Shown here: piece by piece, positions 48,707-60,877 of the stretch
Position numbering within the stretch: the stretch's first letter is position 1
How the letters are laid out: every line of letters begins with the position of its first letter
From: Leucobacter coleopterorum
Lineage (GTDB): Bacteria; Actinomycetota; Actinomycetes; Actinomycetales; Microbacteriaceae
Length of the DNA: 64,000 nucleotides
Assembly: GCF_011382985.1 (NCBI RefSeq)
Contig: NZ_CP049933.1
Location: forward strand, 2,728,001 to 2,792,000
Direction: 5' to 3'
Position numbers and translations under genes: made by a program
The notes under the pieces: model-generated
The model's database searches: none
What the model was told of the DNA's origin: nothing
Seen by the model: the letters and a program-made list of their open reading frames with translations, nothing else

Positions 48707-49296
48707 GTTCTACCGCATTTGACGCACTGCGCGCTCGGCGATCTCATTCGAAGGTGACCGAAGACGCGCCCGATCACAAAGAGTTAGAGCGCCTTCTCAG
48801 CGCGATGTCGAGCATTGCAGACCACTCCGGGCTGCGCCCCTGGCGCATCATCGAACTGCGGGGCGACGCTCGGCGCAGGCTCGGTGAGGGGCTTGCGCAC
48901 GCAGCGGCTCAAGCGGCGAGGAAGGAGTCAGGATCGGGCACCGGCCTCGCTGACCCTAAAGACATCGAAAAGTATGTTTCAAAGGCCACACGCGCACCGC
49001 TTGTTCTGGCAATAATTGTAAGCCCCAAACCCTCGCACAAGGTGCCACTATGGGAGCAGGAGGCCGTCGCAAGTGGTGTTGCCCACGCTCTTGGGCTGCT
49101 GCTTCACGAAGCCGGTTGGGGATCCATCTGGCGAACCGGCCCGCTGACCCGCACCAAAGCCGTGCGCAAGGCACACGGCATCAAAAAGCCTGAGTACCTG
49201 CTGGGCTGGCTTTACGTCGGCGGGATCCCAGATCGCGACAAAGTTTCCAAACCTCGCAAGCCACTCGACGTGTCCCACCACCTCAGCTCGCTGTAG
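48703..49296 (+). CDS. Nitroreductase-family protein
   Basis: 197 residues. FMN-binding nitroreductase fold: FDALRARRSHSKVTEDAPDH at the start, HSGLRPWRIIELRGDARRRL, LVLAIIVSPKPSHKVPLWEQ and LLLHEAGWGSIWRTGPLT. It likely reduces quinones or nitro compounds with NAD(P)H. Translationally coupled to msrB by the ATGA overlap, which suggests an oxidative-stress role, though the substrate is unknown. Confidence 0.85.
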   Translation: MSSTAFDALRARRSHSKVTEDAPDHKELERLLSAMSSIADHSGLRPWRIIELRGDARRRLGEGLAHAAAQAARKESGSGTGLADPKDIEKYVSKATRAPLVLAIIVSPKPSHKVPLWEQEAVASGVAHALGLLLHEAGWGSIWRTGPLTRTKAVRKAHGIKKPEYLLGWLYVGGIPDRDKVSKPRKPLDVSHHLSSL

Positions 49297-50229
49297 CTCG
49301 CGATGGCAGCGCCGCGATCACCACGGCAAGCAAAGAAACCGCGGATCCCGCAATCAAGCCAGGCGTAAGGCCGTCTGCAAGCGGAATCCCCGCTTCGAAC
49401 GCGACCGCTGCGATTAATTGCCCGGCGACATTCGACATACTCAGCAGCAGCACTCCGGCGGTGCGCACGAGCATCGCTGCGACGGCAATAAAGATGGTGC
49501 CAACGACTCCCCGATGTAGTACCACGGTGAGCTTGGCCAATTTGTGGGCCACCCTGAAACGATAACCGAGATTGCTGCCGTTACAAGGAGTATCGCAGTG
49601 CCAACAACAAAGTTGATGAAGGTTGACGCGATCGCACTCCGAGCTGCAGCCCGCACGATGCCGTTCACCATGGACTGCCCTGCGACAAGCGCACCGATCA
49701 CAAATGGGAACACAACCAGCCATACATGGTGCAGCGTGCCCAGGTTTGACCCAACGGCCACTACAACGGCTACCACAGCCAACACAGTTCCAACAACACG
49801 AAGTGGCGTAGGATCCATCCTGCCGCCAGGGCCGAGCCCCACCCGGTCGAGGATCAGCCCACCCAACACCTGACCTGCCACAATTCCGACGGTGAACAGC
49901 GCGAGACCGGTGAGTGGGGCCACTAATCCCTGGGCAAGCACAAACATGGATCCGGCACTACCACCAAGCAGAGTCCAGACCGGCAGCTTTCTCGCGGTGA
50001 TCTCGCCACTCACTCTCCCCAGGCCAACTCTGGCTCTGGGAGACAGCATCACCATGATGCACATGATGATCAGCCCGGACCCAAACGAGGTCGCCGCGGT
50101 CACGTAGCCGTTGCCGAGCTCCTGACTCAGCCCACCATTAACGCGGGATTGCAGCGCAACGAGCACACCGGCAAGGCCGGAGCCGACAAGGGCCACCCAG
50201 ACGGGAAACTGTGAGGTTGCGCGGTTCAC
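49283..50229 (-). CDS. YdcZ/DUF606-type DMT transporter (frame broken)
   Basis: About 315 residues and ten helices in two DUF606 halves: VWVALVGSGLAGVLVALQSR with VNGGLSQELGNGY, and in the second half FVIGALVAGQSMVNGIVRAA with IASTFINFVVGTAILL. The substrate is unknown. The CCCC at 49509-49512 is one base short; the restored frame reads GGVVGTIFIAVAAMLVRTAG and continues to LLAVVIAALPSRATAS. ATG 50229. It overlaps the end of the convergent nitroreductase gene by 14 bases. Confidence 0.82.
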
Positions 50230-50280
50230 TCCCTCACCCTATCGCCCTCGCCGAACGCAACCCGGCAGAAGACGGCACGC

Positions 50281-50303
50281 AAAAGGCCCCGCTTTCGCGG
50301 GCC
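50281..50303 (-). terminator. Terminator after tRNA-Thr
   Basis: On the minus strand GGCCCGC, GAAA, GCGGGGCC followed by TTTT, nine bases after the tRNA. A stable GNRA-type tetraloop closes the stem, with one bulged base. Confidence 0.7.
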
Positions 50304-50311
50304 TTGCTTGG

Positions 50312-50384
50312 AGCCGCCTGTCGGACTCGAACCGACCACCTGCGCTTTACAAGGGCGCTGCTCTACCAGATGAGCTAAGGCGGC
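50312..50384 (-). tRNA. tRNA-Thr(TGT)
   Basis: Reverse strand: acceptor GCCGCCT pairs with AGGCGGC, D arm GCTCATCTGGTAGAGC, anticodon loop CTTGTAA (anticodon TGT, codon ACA) and T arm GTCGGTTCGAGTCCGAC. The last anticodon-stem pair is C-A. Length 73, no CCA. Confidence 0.93.
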
Positions 50385-50416
50385 GAGCGGGCGGCCGCGA
50401 GGCCGCCCTGTATAGC

Positions 50417-51403
50417 TTAGTCCTTCTTCGTGTCAGCTTTCGAATCGGCGCTCGTATCGGTCTTCGAATCGGCGCTCTTCTGCTCGATTTCACCCTTAAC
50501 TTTCAAGAGGTAGCTCTCAAGGCTGCCATCGCGAGTGGGGTTCCACTGCTGGCCGTTGACAATCACTGTCGGCGTGCTGACGAGACGCTGCGGCTTGTCA
50601 GCGGGCTGCAGTTCAGTGTTGCTGCTCGGCATCAGTAGACGCGCACCCTTTGCGAGGCCCTGTACGCCGTCTTCGCTCACGGCCTTGTAATTGGCAGAGA
50701 TAAAGCTGGCGAAGGGCTGACTCTTGACACACTGCTTGAGCTCATCGGTCAGTTCAGCGCCTGCGTCTTTGGCCTGCTGGAGAAGCTGATCATCGGTGAG
50801 TCCGGTGGTACCTTCTTGAGGCTGCACCTCTTTACTCAGCAGGCGGTTGTGCAGCTTAAACGCGACGTCAGGCTGCTGATCAACAACACAGCTGAAGAGG
50901 TTTGCCGCGCGCGTCGAGTACTTGCTGCCGAGCGACGATGAGTCCAGGAAGTTGATTGGGTACACCTCAAGCTTGACGTCACCACTTCCGACAAAGTTCT
51001 GAAGGATCTCACCGTTCTGCTGCTCGAACGCCCCACAAGCCGGGCACATGTAGTCAGCGTAGACCGTGACATCGAGTGGCAGCTTGCTGCGGTCGGTCTC
51101 GGGTGCCTTTCGGGTCTCGCCTGATTCGAGGCGAGGACCCTTCACGACTTTCAGATCCTTGCCAAAAACAACCCCACCCGAGGCCATGTTTGCGGGGCCG
51201 GGTCCGGGTGGCTGGATCGACTGGGTGACAACGATCGCAACAACCGCGAGGATCGCAAGCACACCTACGACGATCCCACCCTGCCAAAACAGGCGATTTC
51301 GTTTTTCGCGCTTCTTCTCTTGCTCGCGAGCAAGCCGTGCCTGTTCGCGGCCCTGTGCGCGCCGCTCGTTTTTAGTCAAGCGACCGTTCGTCTCATTTGC
51401 CAT
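50417..51403 (-). CDS. Membrane-anchored DsbA-like thioredoxin protein
   Basis: 328 residues. A cytoplasmic Arg/Glu/Lys-rich start, one helix (GGIVVGVLAILAVVAIVVTQ, about 43-62) and an external DsbA-type domain with active site YADYMCPACGAFEQQNGEI (CPAC), plus the cis-Pro loop VSTPTVIVNGQQW. It probably forms disulfides in exported proteins. The tail repeats SADSKTD/SADSKAD. It lies 51 bases after secA on the same strand, which makes sense functionally. No DsbB/VKOR partner is next to it. Confidence 0.88.
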   Translation of the reverse strand: MANETNGRLTKNERRAQGREQARLAREQEKKREKRNRLFWQGGIVVGVLAILAVVAIVVTQSIQPPGPGPANMASGGVVFGKDLKVVKGPRLESGETRKAPETDRSKLPLDVTVYADYMCPACGAFEQQNGEILQNFVGSGDVKLEVYPINFLDSSSLGSKYSTRAANLFSCVVDQQPDVAFKLHNRLLSKEVQPQEGTTGLTDDQLLQQAKDAGAELTDELKQCVKSQPFASFISANYKAVSEDGVQGLAKGARLLMPSSNTELQPADKPQRLVSTPTVIVNGQQWNPTRDGSLESYLLKVKGEIEQKSADSKTDTSADSKADTKKD

Positions 51404-51454
51404 GGGTGGATCTCCAGTTGGTCCGCTCGCGCGGGTTTGCTATTGCGAGAAAGA

Positions 51455-54199
<2,745 letters not shown>

Positions 54200-54390
54200 T
54201 TTAGTTTCTCCTGTACGGTTTGCCACGTTGAGTGCCACAAGCGCGACACATACGTCGTTGCCAAATTGTGACAACACTTCAGCTTACCAATCTAGAGCAG
54301 TCCGTCACCTGAAGAGATGCAAAGATAGAGGTTGCCGTCAAAATTGATCGCTGATCGAGCACAAATGTGGATGGTCGATGAGGGGGAGAG

Positions 54391-55128
54391 ATGCGAGAGC
54401 GCGGCGGTGAAACACTCGTAATTCTTCCGACCTACGATGAACGATCTTCGCTTCCGACCATCGTGTCAGCGCTGCGCGAACAACTACCAGAGGCCGACAT
54501 TCTCATCATTGATGACAGCAGTCCCGATGGCACGGGAGAGATCGCAGAAGAACTCGCTGCCAAGGATTCGCGGATCAGCGTGTTGCATCGGCAAGGAAAG
54601 CTTGGTCTCGGCACCGCGTACATCGCCGGGTTTGAGCGCGCCCTCGCTGGCCGATATCGCTTCGCGATTGAAATGGATTCTGACGGTTCACACCTCACAA
54701 GCGACCTGCCCAGATTGATCGCCGCTGCGCGCGAGGGTGCGGGGTTGGTTCTCGGCGCCCGCTGGATCCCAGGAGGAAGGATCGAACACTGGCCTTGGTA
54801 TCGCCAGGCCATCTCGCGAACTGGCACGGCGATCGCCCGCATTTCGCTTCGCTCAAACCTCCACGACCTGACGAGCGGCTTTCGCGTCATTGATACAACC
54901 TGGCTGAGACGGCTCGACCTGAGCAATGTCACGACCGAGGGTTACGGTTTTCAGGTTGAGGTGGCCTGGGCGCTTGAACGCATGGGCTGTCCAGTAACGG
55001 AGGTACCTATAACTTTCGTCGAACGATCAAGTGGACGCTCAAAAATGTCGCTCGGAATCGTACTCGAAGCGCTTGCTAAGGTGCTACTTTGGGGCTGGCA
55101 GTTGCGGTTCGGAAAACTGCGCGCATAG
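54391..55128 (+). CDS. Polyprenol-phosphate mannosyltransferase-like GT2 enzyme (Ppm1/DPM1 type)
   Basis: 245 residues. GT-A fold with LVILPTYDERSSLPTIVSAL, IDDSSPDGTGEIA, the metal site in AIEMDSDGSH (DxD), VLGARWIPGGRIEHWPWYRQ and LTSGFRVIDTTWLRR, all typical of dolichol/polyprenol-phosphate mannosyltransferases. It would make polyprenyl-phosphate-mannose for lipomannan or protein O-mannosylation. No C-terminal acyltransferase or membrane domain is attached. A purine-rich GAGGGGGAGAG precedes the ATG. It lies on the opposite strand between secA and hpf, which are adjacent in other actinobacteria. Confidence 0.88.
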   Translation: MRERGGETLVILPTYDERSSLPTIVSALREQLPEADILIIDDSSPDGTGEIAEELAAKDSRISVLHRQGKLGLGTAYIAGFERALAGRYRFAIEMDSDGSHLTSDLPRLIAAAREGAGLVLGARWIPGGRIEHWPWYRQAISRTGTAIARISLRSNLHDLTSGFRVIDTTWLRRLDLSNVTTEGYGFQVEVAWALERMGCPVTEVPITFVERSSGRSKMSLGIVLEALAKVLLWGWQLRFGKLRA

Positions 55129-55175
55129 CAAACGGGGCCGTGATTACTCACGACCCCCGCGCATTCCAACTGAGG

Positions 55176-55802
55176 CTAGTCAGTGGTGAGCGAAATCACA
55201 CCGTAGTTCCAGCCTTTACGGCGATAAACCACCGCGGGCCGCTCGCTGTCAGTGTCCATAAAGAGGAAGAAGTCATGGCCGACAAGCTCCATCTGATCCA
55301 CTGCTTCTTCGACAGAGAGTTTTTCAGCAGGGAACTCTTTCGTGCGAATGACGACCGGTGAGTAATCTTCTTCTGTCTGCGGCACGACCGGCACGTTGCC
55401 AGTAGCGATTGACTCAAGCACCTCGAGCGGAGCGGGAGTGACGTCTACCATGTCAAAGTCGTTTGCTGCGGCATCTCCCAGTGAGGTGCGGCCGCGACCG
55501 CGACGCTCCTTGCGACGGTCTTTCAGCCGACGAATACGTTCTAACACCCGCGCATAGGCGATATCGAACGCCGAGTACTTGTCTCCGCCCACGGACTCCG
55601 AACGGATCACGGGTCCTGGTCCGACCATCGTAATTTCAACCCGGTCACCGTGCTTCGGACTGCGATCGCTGAGTCGCGAGACACTTACTTCAAAAAGTTG
55701 AGCCTTCGGAAGAAGACCCTCAACCTTTTCAGCCTTCGATTCGACATAGCTCTTGAAGCGGTCGGTGATGCCGACATTCTTGCCGCGGATGTGCACGTCC
55801 AT
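55176..55802 (-). CDS. hpf: Long-form ribosome hibernation promoting factor HPF
   Basis: 208 residues. The N-terminal S30AE domain (MDVHIRGKNVGITDRFKSYV to about 105) binds the decoding centre; a linker leads to the C-terminal dimerisation domain (about 145-208: VIRTKEFPAEKLSVEEAVDQ and MELVGHDFFLFMDTDSERPA, ending YGVISLTTD), which forms 100S ribosomes. Conserved position upstream of secA. GGGAGG precedes the ATG. Confidence 0.95.
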   Translation of the reverse strand: MDVHIRGKNVGITDRFKSYVESKAEKVEGLLPKAQLFEVSVSRLSDRSPKHGDRVEITMVGPGPVIRSESVGGDKYSAFDIAYARVLERIRRLKDRRKERRGRGRTSLGDAAANDFDMVDVTPAPLEVLESIATGNVPVVPQTEEDYSPVVIRTKEFPAEKLSVEEAVDQMELVGHDFFLFMDTDSERPAVVYRRKGWNYGVISLTTD

Positions 55803-56605
55803 GGTGACCTCCCAGGGTATTCAGGCGGTGGGCCGGTGTGGCGCAACCTTACGCCTTTCTGGAAGCCTACTCCCTTACAGAAGGGGTTTCCAGTCCCAGA
55901 ATTCTGGCGCGTGTCACGCCGTACGACAATACACAGCGCCACAACTGCGATGACTCGAGCTCCCGCATCCTCGAGCGTTTGCTGAGCAGCCCTCACGGTT
56001 GCCCCAGTAGTGATCACGTCGTCAAACAGCACAACCTCACGCCCTTTCAGAAGCGCTCGCGTTGATCTGCGAACACAGATGCGTGTTGCGTTTTGCTCGC
56101 GCTGCGTGAGTTTCAGACCGACCTGACTCGTGCGTCCGCGCAGTGTTCGCAGCGCCCGTAGCATTCGAGGGCGTGGCGACCGTTGCCCACGCATGGAGAT
56201 TCGTAACAGCATTTCGAGATGACGGTACCCTCGCTCGCGCACCCGCGAAGGGCGGGAAGGTGCAGGCACAATGAGTGGCGGTCGGTTTCCTTGGACAAGG
56301 CGCAACGACTCAGTAAGCAGTTCGCGTAACTGCGGTGCCAAGTGACGAGCAAACCCAACTCGTCCCCCGTGTTTATAAGCCACTAAGACGGCCCTGAGAG
56401 GGCCTTCGTACGCCCCTCCCACAAACGCCGGTGCCCTGACCCCGGGCAGCATTCCGCCATGCAGAAGTGACTCAGCGGACCTGATTTTGCGTGAGCACGA
56501 GTCGCAACAGTCGCGGTCTGCTCGCCGGCATCCCACGCACTCAGTGGGCCAGACCAGGGCGAGTAAATCTAGGCCGGTTTCTCTGAGCATGTTGGCGAGC
56601 GTCAC
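55685..56605 (-). CDS. comF: ComF-family phosphoribosyltransferase-like protein (probably over-extended as read)
   Basis: A zinc-finger start (CVGCRRADRDCCDSC), VPAPSRPSRVRERGYRHLEM and the PRPP loop VVLFDDVITTGATVRAAQ identify ComF, linked to DNA uptake or salvage. As read it has 306 residues and runs 118 bases into hpf with a basic tail unlike ComF. One extra base in the CCC at 55895-55897 would end it at 55875 after GDWKPLL, giving 243 residues, the normal size. The start is GTG 56605. Confidence 0.85.
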   Translation of the reverse strand: MTLANMLRETGLDLLALVWPTECVGCRRADRDCCDSCSRKIRSAESLLHGGMLPGVRAPAFVGGAYEGPLRAVLVAYKHGGRVGFARHLAPQLRELLTESLRLVQGNRPPLIVPAPSRPSRVRERGYRHLEMLLRISMRGQRSPRPRMLRALRTLRGRTSQVGLKLTQREQNATRICVRRSTRALLKGREVVLFDDVITTGATVRAAQQTLEDAGARVIAVVALCIVVRRDTRQNSGTGNPFCKGVGFQKGVRLRHTGPPPEYPGRSPWTCTSAARMSASPTASRAMSNRRLKRLRVFFRRLNFLK

Positions 56606-56666
56606 ACCTTCATTCTCAGCTGCTGTCCAATTCAGCGAGCGTCCCAGAGCTCGATTGTGGATAGAT

Positions 56667-58379
56667 TCAGCAGTTTCCCAGAAATTCAGGCGCGGTGAGG
56701 GAAGCTGAGCTAGCCACGCTTCGCAAGCAACTCGACATCGTCATCGACTCGCTGCCACCCAGAACTGCCCTGCGATGCAAAAAGGTCACCTTTCTCGCCG
56801 AGAACTCGCAACTGGGTGCGTGTGCTCCCCCACTCAATTGCCAGCCTCCCGGCACTGTTCCTTGATCCTGCGAAAAAAGCCCTGGCCCACCGGTGGTGAC
56901 TTTGCTCGCGCGGCCGGCCTTGCTCAGCGTTGCAAAATGAGTCTGGTCGATCCAGTCGAAATCGATGGGAGACCCGACAGCCGACATTTGTTTGTCTGCG
57001 TCGTCGGTTGTGCGCACTGGGGTTCCAACTTCATCGCGAACCACTGCGGCAACTAGCACCACGCTCTCTTCGTCTTCTTCCACCAGTGCGGCGATCCGGC
57101 TGCCGTCGGGCGAGAGCCGCACTGCTACGGGCTTGAGATCGCTCAGCCAGGGCGCAGCAACCTGTACCGTACCCCCGTCCGAAGTTGAAACGCGCATGCT
57201 CATGGGAGACGCAGCCTGCACCGTCCAAATATTGCCGAAGACGTCGTAGCTGGGTTGCAAAAGCCCAGCTCGTTCGTCGACTGTCACTGTTCCGTCTGGC
57301 CCCACCCGGCTGACGCCCGTCGGCGACAGAACAGCGGCGGAGGTTGCCTCGGGCGAAAGCGTCACCGCACTCGGATTCAGCTCGGTCACCGGCCCATTCA
57401 GTTCTGAAAGCTCTTGGAATTCTCCCCCGACGAGTTCTCCCAGCTTCCCATCGACCATCACCACCGAATTCGTTGCCTCGGTTGTCGGTCGCAGTCCGAT
57501 CTGAGAACTCGTGGATTCTTCACGGGGCGACGCACCGTCAACAAGCAACTCGAAACTTGTGACACCCTGCACCAGACGAAGGCTGGCGCTTAGCTGGGCA
57601 ACAATCTCATCGAGTGTTTTGGGCTCTGCCTCAAGCAGGTCCCCGGTGAAATCGACCTTTGCGTGACCGTTTACGACGGGAACGGTGCCGCTCACGAGCG
57701 CGCTTCCTGCGGGGAACGCAGTGCGAACGGATTCACGCATACGCTCGCTCGGGCCTGCCAACAGGTCATTGACAATCTCGGTCGCGAGCGCAGCGCGCGT
57801 GATGTACCATCTGGTCTCCGGCACCAAATACCCGTCCGCGCCAATAAAGTTCAGCTCGTGCGAAGACCAGATGGCAAGGAAGTCGCTTCGGTCAAGAATG
57901 ATGCCGTTCGGTGCGGAAGAGATCCGCCACTCGTCCCCGACCTTTTTCAGCTCAAACCTCATGTCAATGCTCGGGCCAGCATTGGCGGGAAGCATCTCTC
58001 CGTGCTCGTCAACGTTAGCCACGATCGACAATGACAGCACACCTACCGAATCACCCTCACCACGGAAAGGACGGTTACCGTCATCAATCGATACGCCGGC
58101 GTTGGGATCCCACTGGTTTGCATAGTCGTTCGTCAGGTACTCTCGCGCGACAGAGTAATCCTCAGCGCTTGAGGTTGCGGCAAGCACAAAGCCCCTCACC
58201 ACGTCTTCTCGACTGGAACCGGGGGTGGGGCCAGGCGGGTTGAACTGCACGAGCTGATCCACCTGGCGCAGGTCAGTGAGCCCTACCTCGACGGGTCCGG
58301 AGGTCGGGATTGCGTTGCACCCCGCGAGGGTAAGCAACGCGAGTGCCACTGCAACCGTCCGAGCGACTCGACTCCTCAT
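56667..58379 (-). CDS. lpqB: Lipoprotein LpqB, MtrAB accessory (frame broken near the end)
   Basis: Signal peptide with lipobox LAGC (VALALLTLAGCNAIPTSGPV). A GerMN-like domain (about 200-290, LVSGTVPVVNGHAKVDFTG) is followed by the LpqB beta-propeller region. LpqB works with MtrB at the membrane. The CCC-equivalent GGG at 56814-56816 is one base short; restored, the end reads QLRVLGEKGDLFASQGSSGW to LLAKRG and stops at 56710 (556 aa). Its ATG overlaps the mtrB stop (ATGA). Confidence 0.93.
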   Translation of the reverse strand: MRSRVARTVAVALALLTLAGCNAIPTSGPVEVGLTDLRQVDQLVQFNPPGPTPGSSREDVVRGFVLAATSSAEDYSVAREYLTNDYANQWDPNAGVSIDDGNRPFRGEGDSVGVLSLSIVANVDEHGEMLPANAGPSIDMRFELKKVGDEWRISSAPNGIILDRSDFLAIWSSHELNFIGADGYLVPETRWYITRAALATEIVNDLLAGPSERMRESVRTAFPAGSALVSGTVPVVNGHAKVDFTGDLLEAEPKTLDEIVAQLSASLRLVQGVTSFELLVDGASPREESTSSQIGLRPTTEATNSVVMVDGKLGELVGGEFQELSELNGPVTELNPSAVTLSPEATSAAVLSPTGVSRVGPDGTVTVDERAGLLQPSYDVFGNIWTVQAASPMSMRVSTSDGGTVQVAAPWLSDLKPVAVRLSPDGSRIAALVEEDEESVVLVAAVVRDEVGTPVRTTDDADKQMSAVGSPIDFDWIDQTHFATLSKAGRASKVTTGGPGLFSQDQGTVPGGWQLSGGAHAPSCEFSARKVTFLHRRAVLGGSESMTMSSCLRSVASSASLTAPEFLGNC

Positions 58380-60079
58380 TGTCGTTTCTCCTTACGGGTG
58401 CGCCTACCAGGCCTACGGAGCCAACCACCCGTCGCCTGCAGTTCACCGTCTTCATGATCAACATCGTCGGGGACAAGAGGCAACGGAGACATAAACGCAG
58501 AGACGCCATCGGTGCGTGGAATCGTGAGCCTGAAGTTGGATCCCATGCCGGGTCGGGACCAGGCCTCAAGAGTGCCTCCGTGCACCGCCGCATCCTCGCG
58601 GGCGATCGCCAGCCCCAGTCCGGTACCACCGAGTGTGCGTTTTCGCGACGGATCCGCGCGCCAGAAGCGGTCAAAGACGTGATCGACGTCAACGGGGCTG
58701 ATGCCGATGCCCCAGTCACGCACGGTGATGGCAATCGCCGAGGCATTAGAGTCGATTGATACCACAATGGGGTTGCCCTCACCGTGTTCAATCGCGTTGC
58801 CGACAAGATTCGAGACGATGCGGCGAATGCGGCGAGCATCAACGTCAATCGGCGCGTATCCGCCAAGTGGCCGAACCTCAATGAGGCTTGAGGAGAGCGG
58901 TTGCAATCCCTCGACGACCTCGTGCGCGAGATGCACGAGATTCGTCGGTTCCGTCTCGAGAAGCACACGACCAGCGTCGTACCGCGAGATCTCCAGCAGG
59001 TCACCAAGCAGGGACTCAAAACGATCAACCTGGGTGCCCAGCACCTCCACCGCACGCAACTGCCCCGGGCTCAGCCCTTCTTGTTGCCCCTGTAGCACCT
59101 CACCCGCGAGGCGGATCGTAGTCAGTGGTGTACGAAGCTCGTGTGACACGTCGGACACAAAGCGCTGCTGCATCTCAGACACTTCGTCGAGCTCGTGGAT
59201 TCGGGCCTGCAGAGTGTCGGCCATGTCATTGAACCCCTCCGAGAGCATGTCGAAGTGCTCGTCGTTTTGCACCGGCATGCGCGCATCGGTCTCTCCGGCG
59301 GCAAGACGGCGGCTGGTATCGGCCGCAGCGCGGATCGGACGGAACACCACTCGCGAAATGATCCACACCAGAATGCCGATGAAGGCCATCATCGCCGCCG
59401 CGGTGATCAACAGGGTGCGCTGCACAAAACTCAGTGTGTCCTGCGTGTCACTCAGTCTGTAGCCGATGAAGAGGTCATATGTGCCCGCGCCGGCGGGAAA
59501 GCTGAGACTTGATGCGACAACGATCCCCGGTGAAGTTGTTCCGTTCTCCTCAACAAACGTCACCGACTGCCAGTGCTGTGGCTGCGTATCGGCGGCGACG
59601 GCCTTCGCCAGCTCGGGTGACACGGCGTCCACTAGCATCCTGTTTGTGTACGAGGGCGGAGGCGCTTCCGGGAACGACTTCTGACCAAGCTGCCTCCGTA
59701 GATACACCATCTGACTCGACGAGGTATCACGCACGGTTCGGCGCACGGACTCCGCGAGCGTCGAAAGGCTGCCTCGGTTCGACGCATCTGAGGCATCGAG
59801 ATCATGCTGGGCAGCCAGCGTGGCGCGCGCGGAGTCTTGTAACGCCTGATCTCGTCGTGAGGTGTAGAGATCATCGCTGATACTGCTCAAAATAAAGACC
59901 CCTGAAACCAGCACAACAAACCCGGTGACCAACCCCGTGATGGTCATGGTGCGCAGCATGAGCGAGCGGCGCCAGCGCGCTCTAAACGGCCCCAACACTG
60001 GTTGGGTTACGCGCACCCAGCGCAGGTGCGCCCGACGCCACGCGAGCGCAATACGCGAGCGGCCTCGGGATCGGCTCAT
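58376..60079 (-). CDS. mtrB: Sensor histidine kinase MtrB
   Basis: 567 residues. Two membrane segments (46-66 and 221-245) enclose an external region of about 155 residues; then come HAMP, the HisKA H-box VSDVSHELRTPLTTIRLAGE (His313) and the ATPase domain with VSNLVGNAIEHGEGNPI, RDWGIGISP and GGTGLGLAIAREDAAVHGG. It controls MtrA, the essential regulator of cell-wall hydrolases and division. ATG 60079 is four bases after the mtrA stop, and its stop overlaps lpqB. Confidence 0.95.
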   Translation of the reverse strand: MSRSRGRSRIALAWRRAHLRWVRVTQPVLGPFRARWRRSLMLRTMTITGLVTGFVVLVSGVFILSSISDDLYTSRRDQALQDSARATLAAQHDLDASDASNRGSLSTLAESVRRTVRDTSSSQMVYLRRQLGQKSFPEAPPPSYTNRMLVDAVSPELAKAVAADTQPQHWQSVTFVEENGTTSPGIVVASSLSFPAGAGTYDLFIGYRLSDTQDTLSFVQRTLLITAAAMMAFIGILVWIISRVVFRPIRAAADTSRRLAAGETDARMPVQNDEHFDMLSEGFNDMADTLQARIHELDEVSEMQQRFVSDVSHELRTPLTTIRLAGEVLQGQQEGLSPGQLRAVEVLGTQVDRFESLLGDLLEISRYDAGRVLLETEPTNLVHLAHEVVEGLQPLSSSLIEVRPLGGYAPIDVDARRIRRIVSNLVGNAIEHGEGNPIVVSIDSNASAIAITVRDWGIGISPVDVDHVFDRFWRADPSRKRTLGGTGLGLAIAREDAAVHGGTLEAWSRPGMGSNFRLTIPRTDGVSAFMSPLPLVPDDVDHEDGELQATGGWLRRPGRRTRKEKRQ

Positions 60080-60083
60080 GTTG

Positions 60084-60767
60084 CTACTCAGTGGGAGCGC
60101 CGGCGCGGTAACCCACACCACGAACGGTCATCACGATGGTCGGGTGATCAGGATCCTGCTCGATCTTCGCGCGCAGGCGTTGCACGTGAACATTCACTAG
60201 ACGAGTATCGGCTTTGTACTGGTACCCCCACACCTTTTCGAGAAGAACCTCTCGTGTGAACACCTGTTGCGGTTTGCGGGCGAGGATCACGAGCAAGTCA
60301 AACTCGAGCGGGGTAAGAGAGATGGGTGTGTTCGCCCGCCGAATCTCGTGCGCGGCGACATCGATGGTGAGATCGCCGATGCGCAGTGTCTCCAGCGCTT
60401 CTTGCTGCGGTTCACGGAGACGGGCCCGAATACGCGCGATAAGCTCAGCCGGGTTGAACGGCTTCACCACGTAATCGTCTGCGCCAACTTCGAGCCCCCG
60501 AACCACGTCTCTCGTGTCGGTGCGTGCTGTGAGCATGATAATAGGTACGCCTGATTCGGCTCTGATCTGCTCGCACACCTCAATGCCATCAAGCCCGGGC
60601 AGCATCACATCGAGCAGCACGAGATCAGGGCGCACCTCACGAAACATCTCGACGGCCTCAGCACCATCTGCGGAGTGTTCGGTAATAAATCCTTCCGCTT
60701 GTAAAACCATGCCGAGCATCTCGGCCAGTGCCCTGTCATCGTCAACCACGAGGATACGTGCGCTCAT
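60084..60767 (-). CDS. mtrA: Response regulator MtrA
   Basis: 227 residues. Receiver MSARILVVDDDRALAEMLGM with phospho-acceptor Asp53 (LLDVMLPGLD) and Lys102 (VVKPFNP); winged-helix domain with LTPLEFDLLVILARKPQQVF and VNVHVQRLRAKIEQDPDHPT, nearly identical in style to other actinobacterial MtrA. ATG 60767 is chosen because CATAAT lies seven bases upstream, a leaderless arrangement; ATG 60776 is possible. Confidence 0.96.
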   Translation of the reverse strand: MSARILVVDDDRALAEMLGMVLQAEGFITEHSADGAEAVEMFREVRPDLVLLDVMLPGLDGIEVCEQIRAESGVPIIMLTARTDTRDVVRGLEVGADDYVVKPFNPAELIARIRARLREPQQEALETLRIGDLTIDVAAHEIRRANTPISLTPLEFDLLVILARKPQQVFTREVLLEKVWGYQYKADTRLVNVHVQRLRAKIEQDPDHPTIVMTVRGVGYRAGAPTE

Positions 60768-60877
60768 GGTTCCCATTATGGCCGCAATCCCAAGAAATCT
60801 TCTCTTCCGCTGCACCTTTGCGCTTGCAATAATGATCCAAACGCCACGAAACGTCGATCTCAACGGGGAGAGTTCTC

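Noticed and set aside
55685-55875. A genuine ComF C-terminal extension overlapping hpf
   Set aside because: The tail is basic and unlike ComF; one restored base ends the protein at the normal length of 243.
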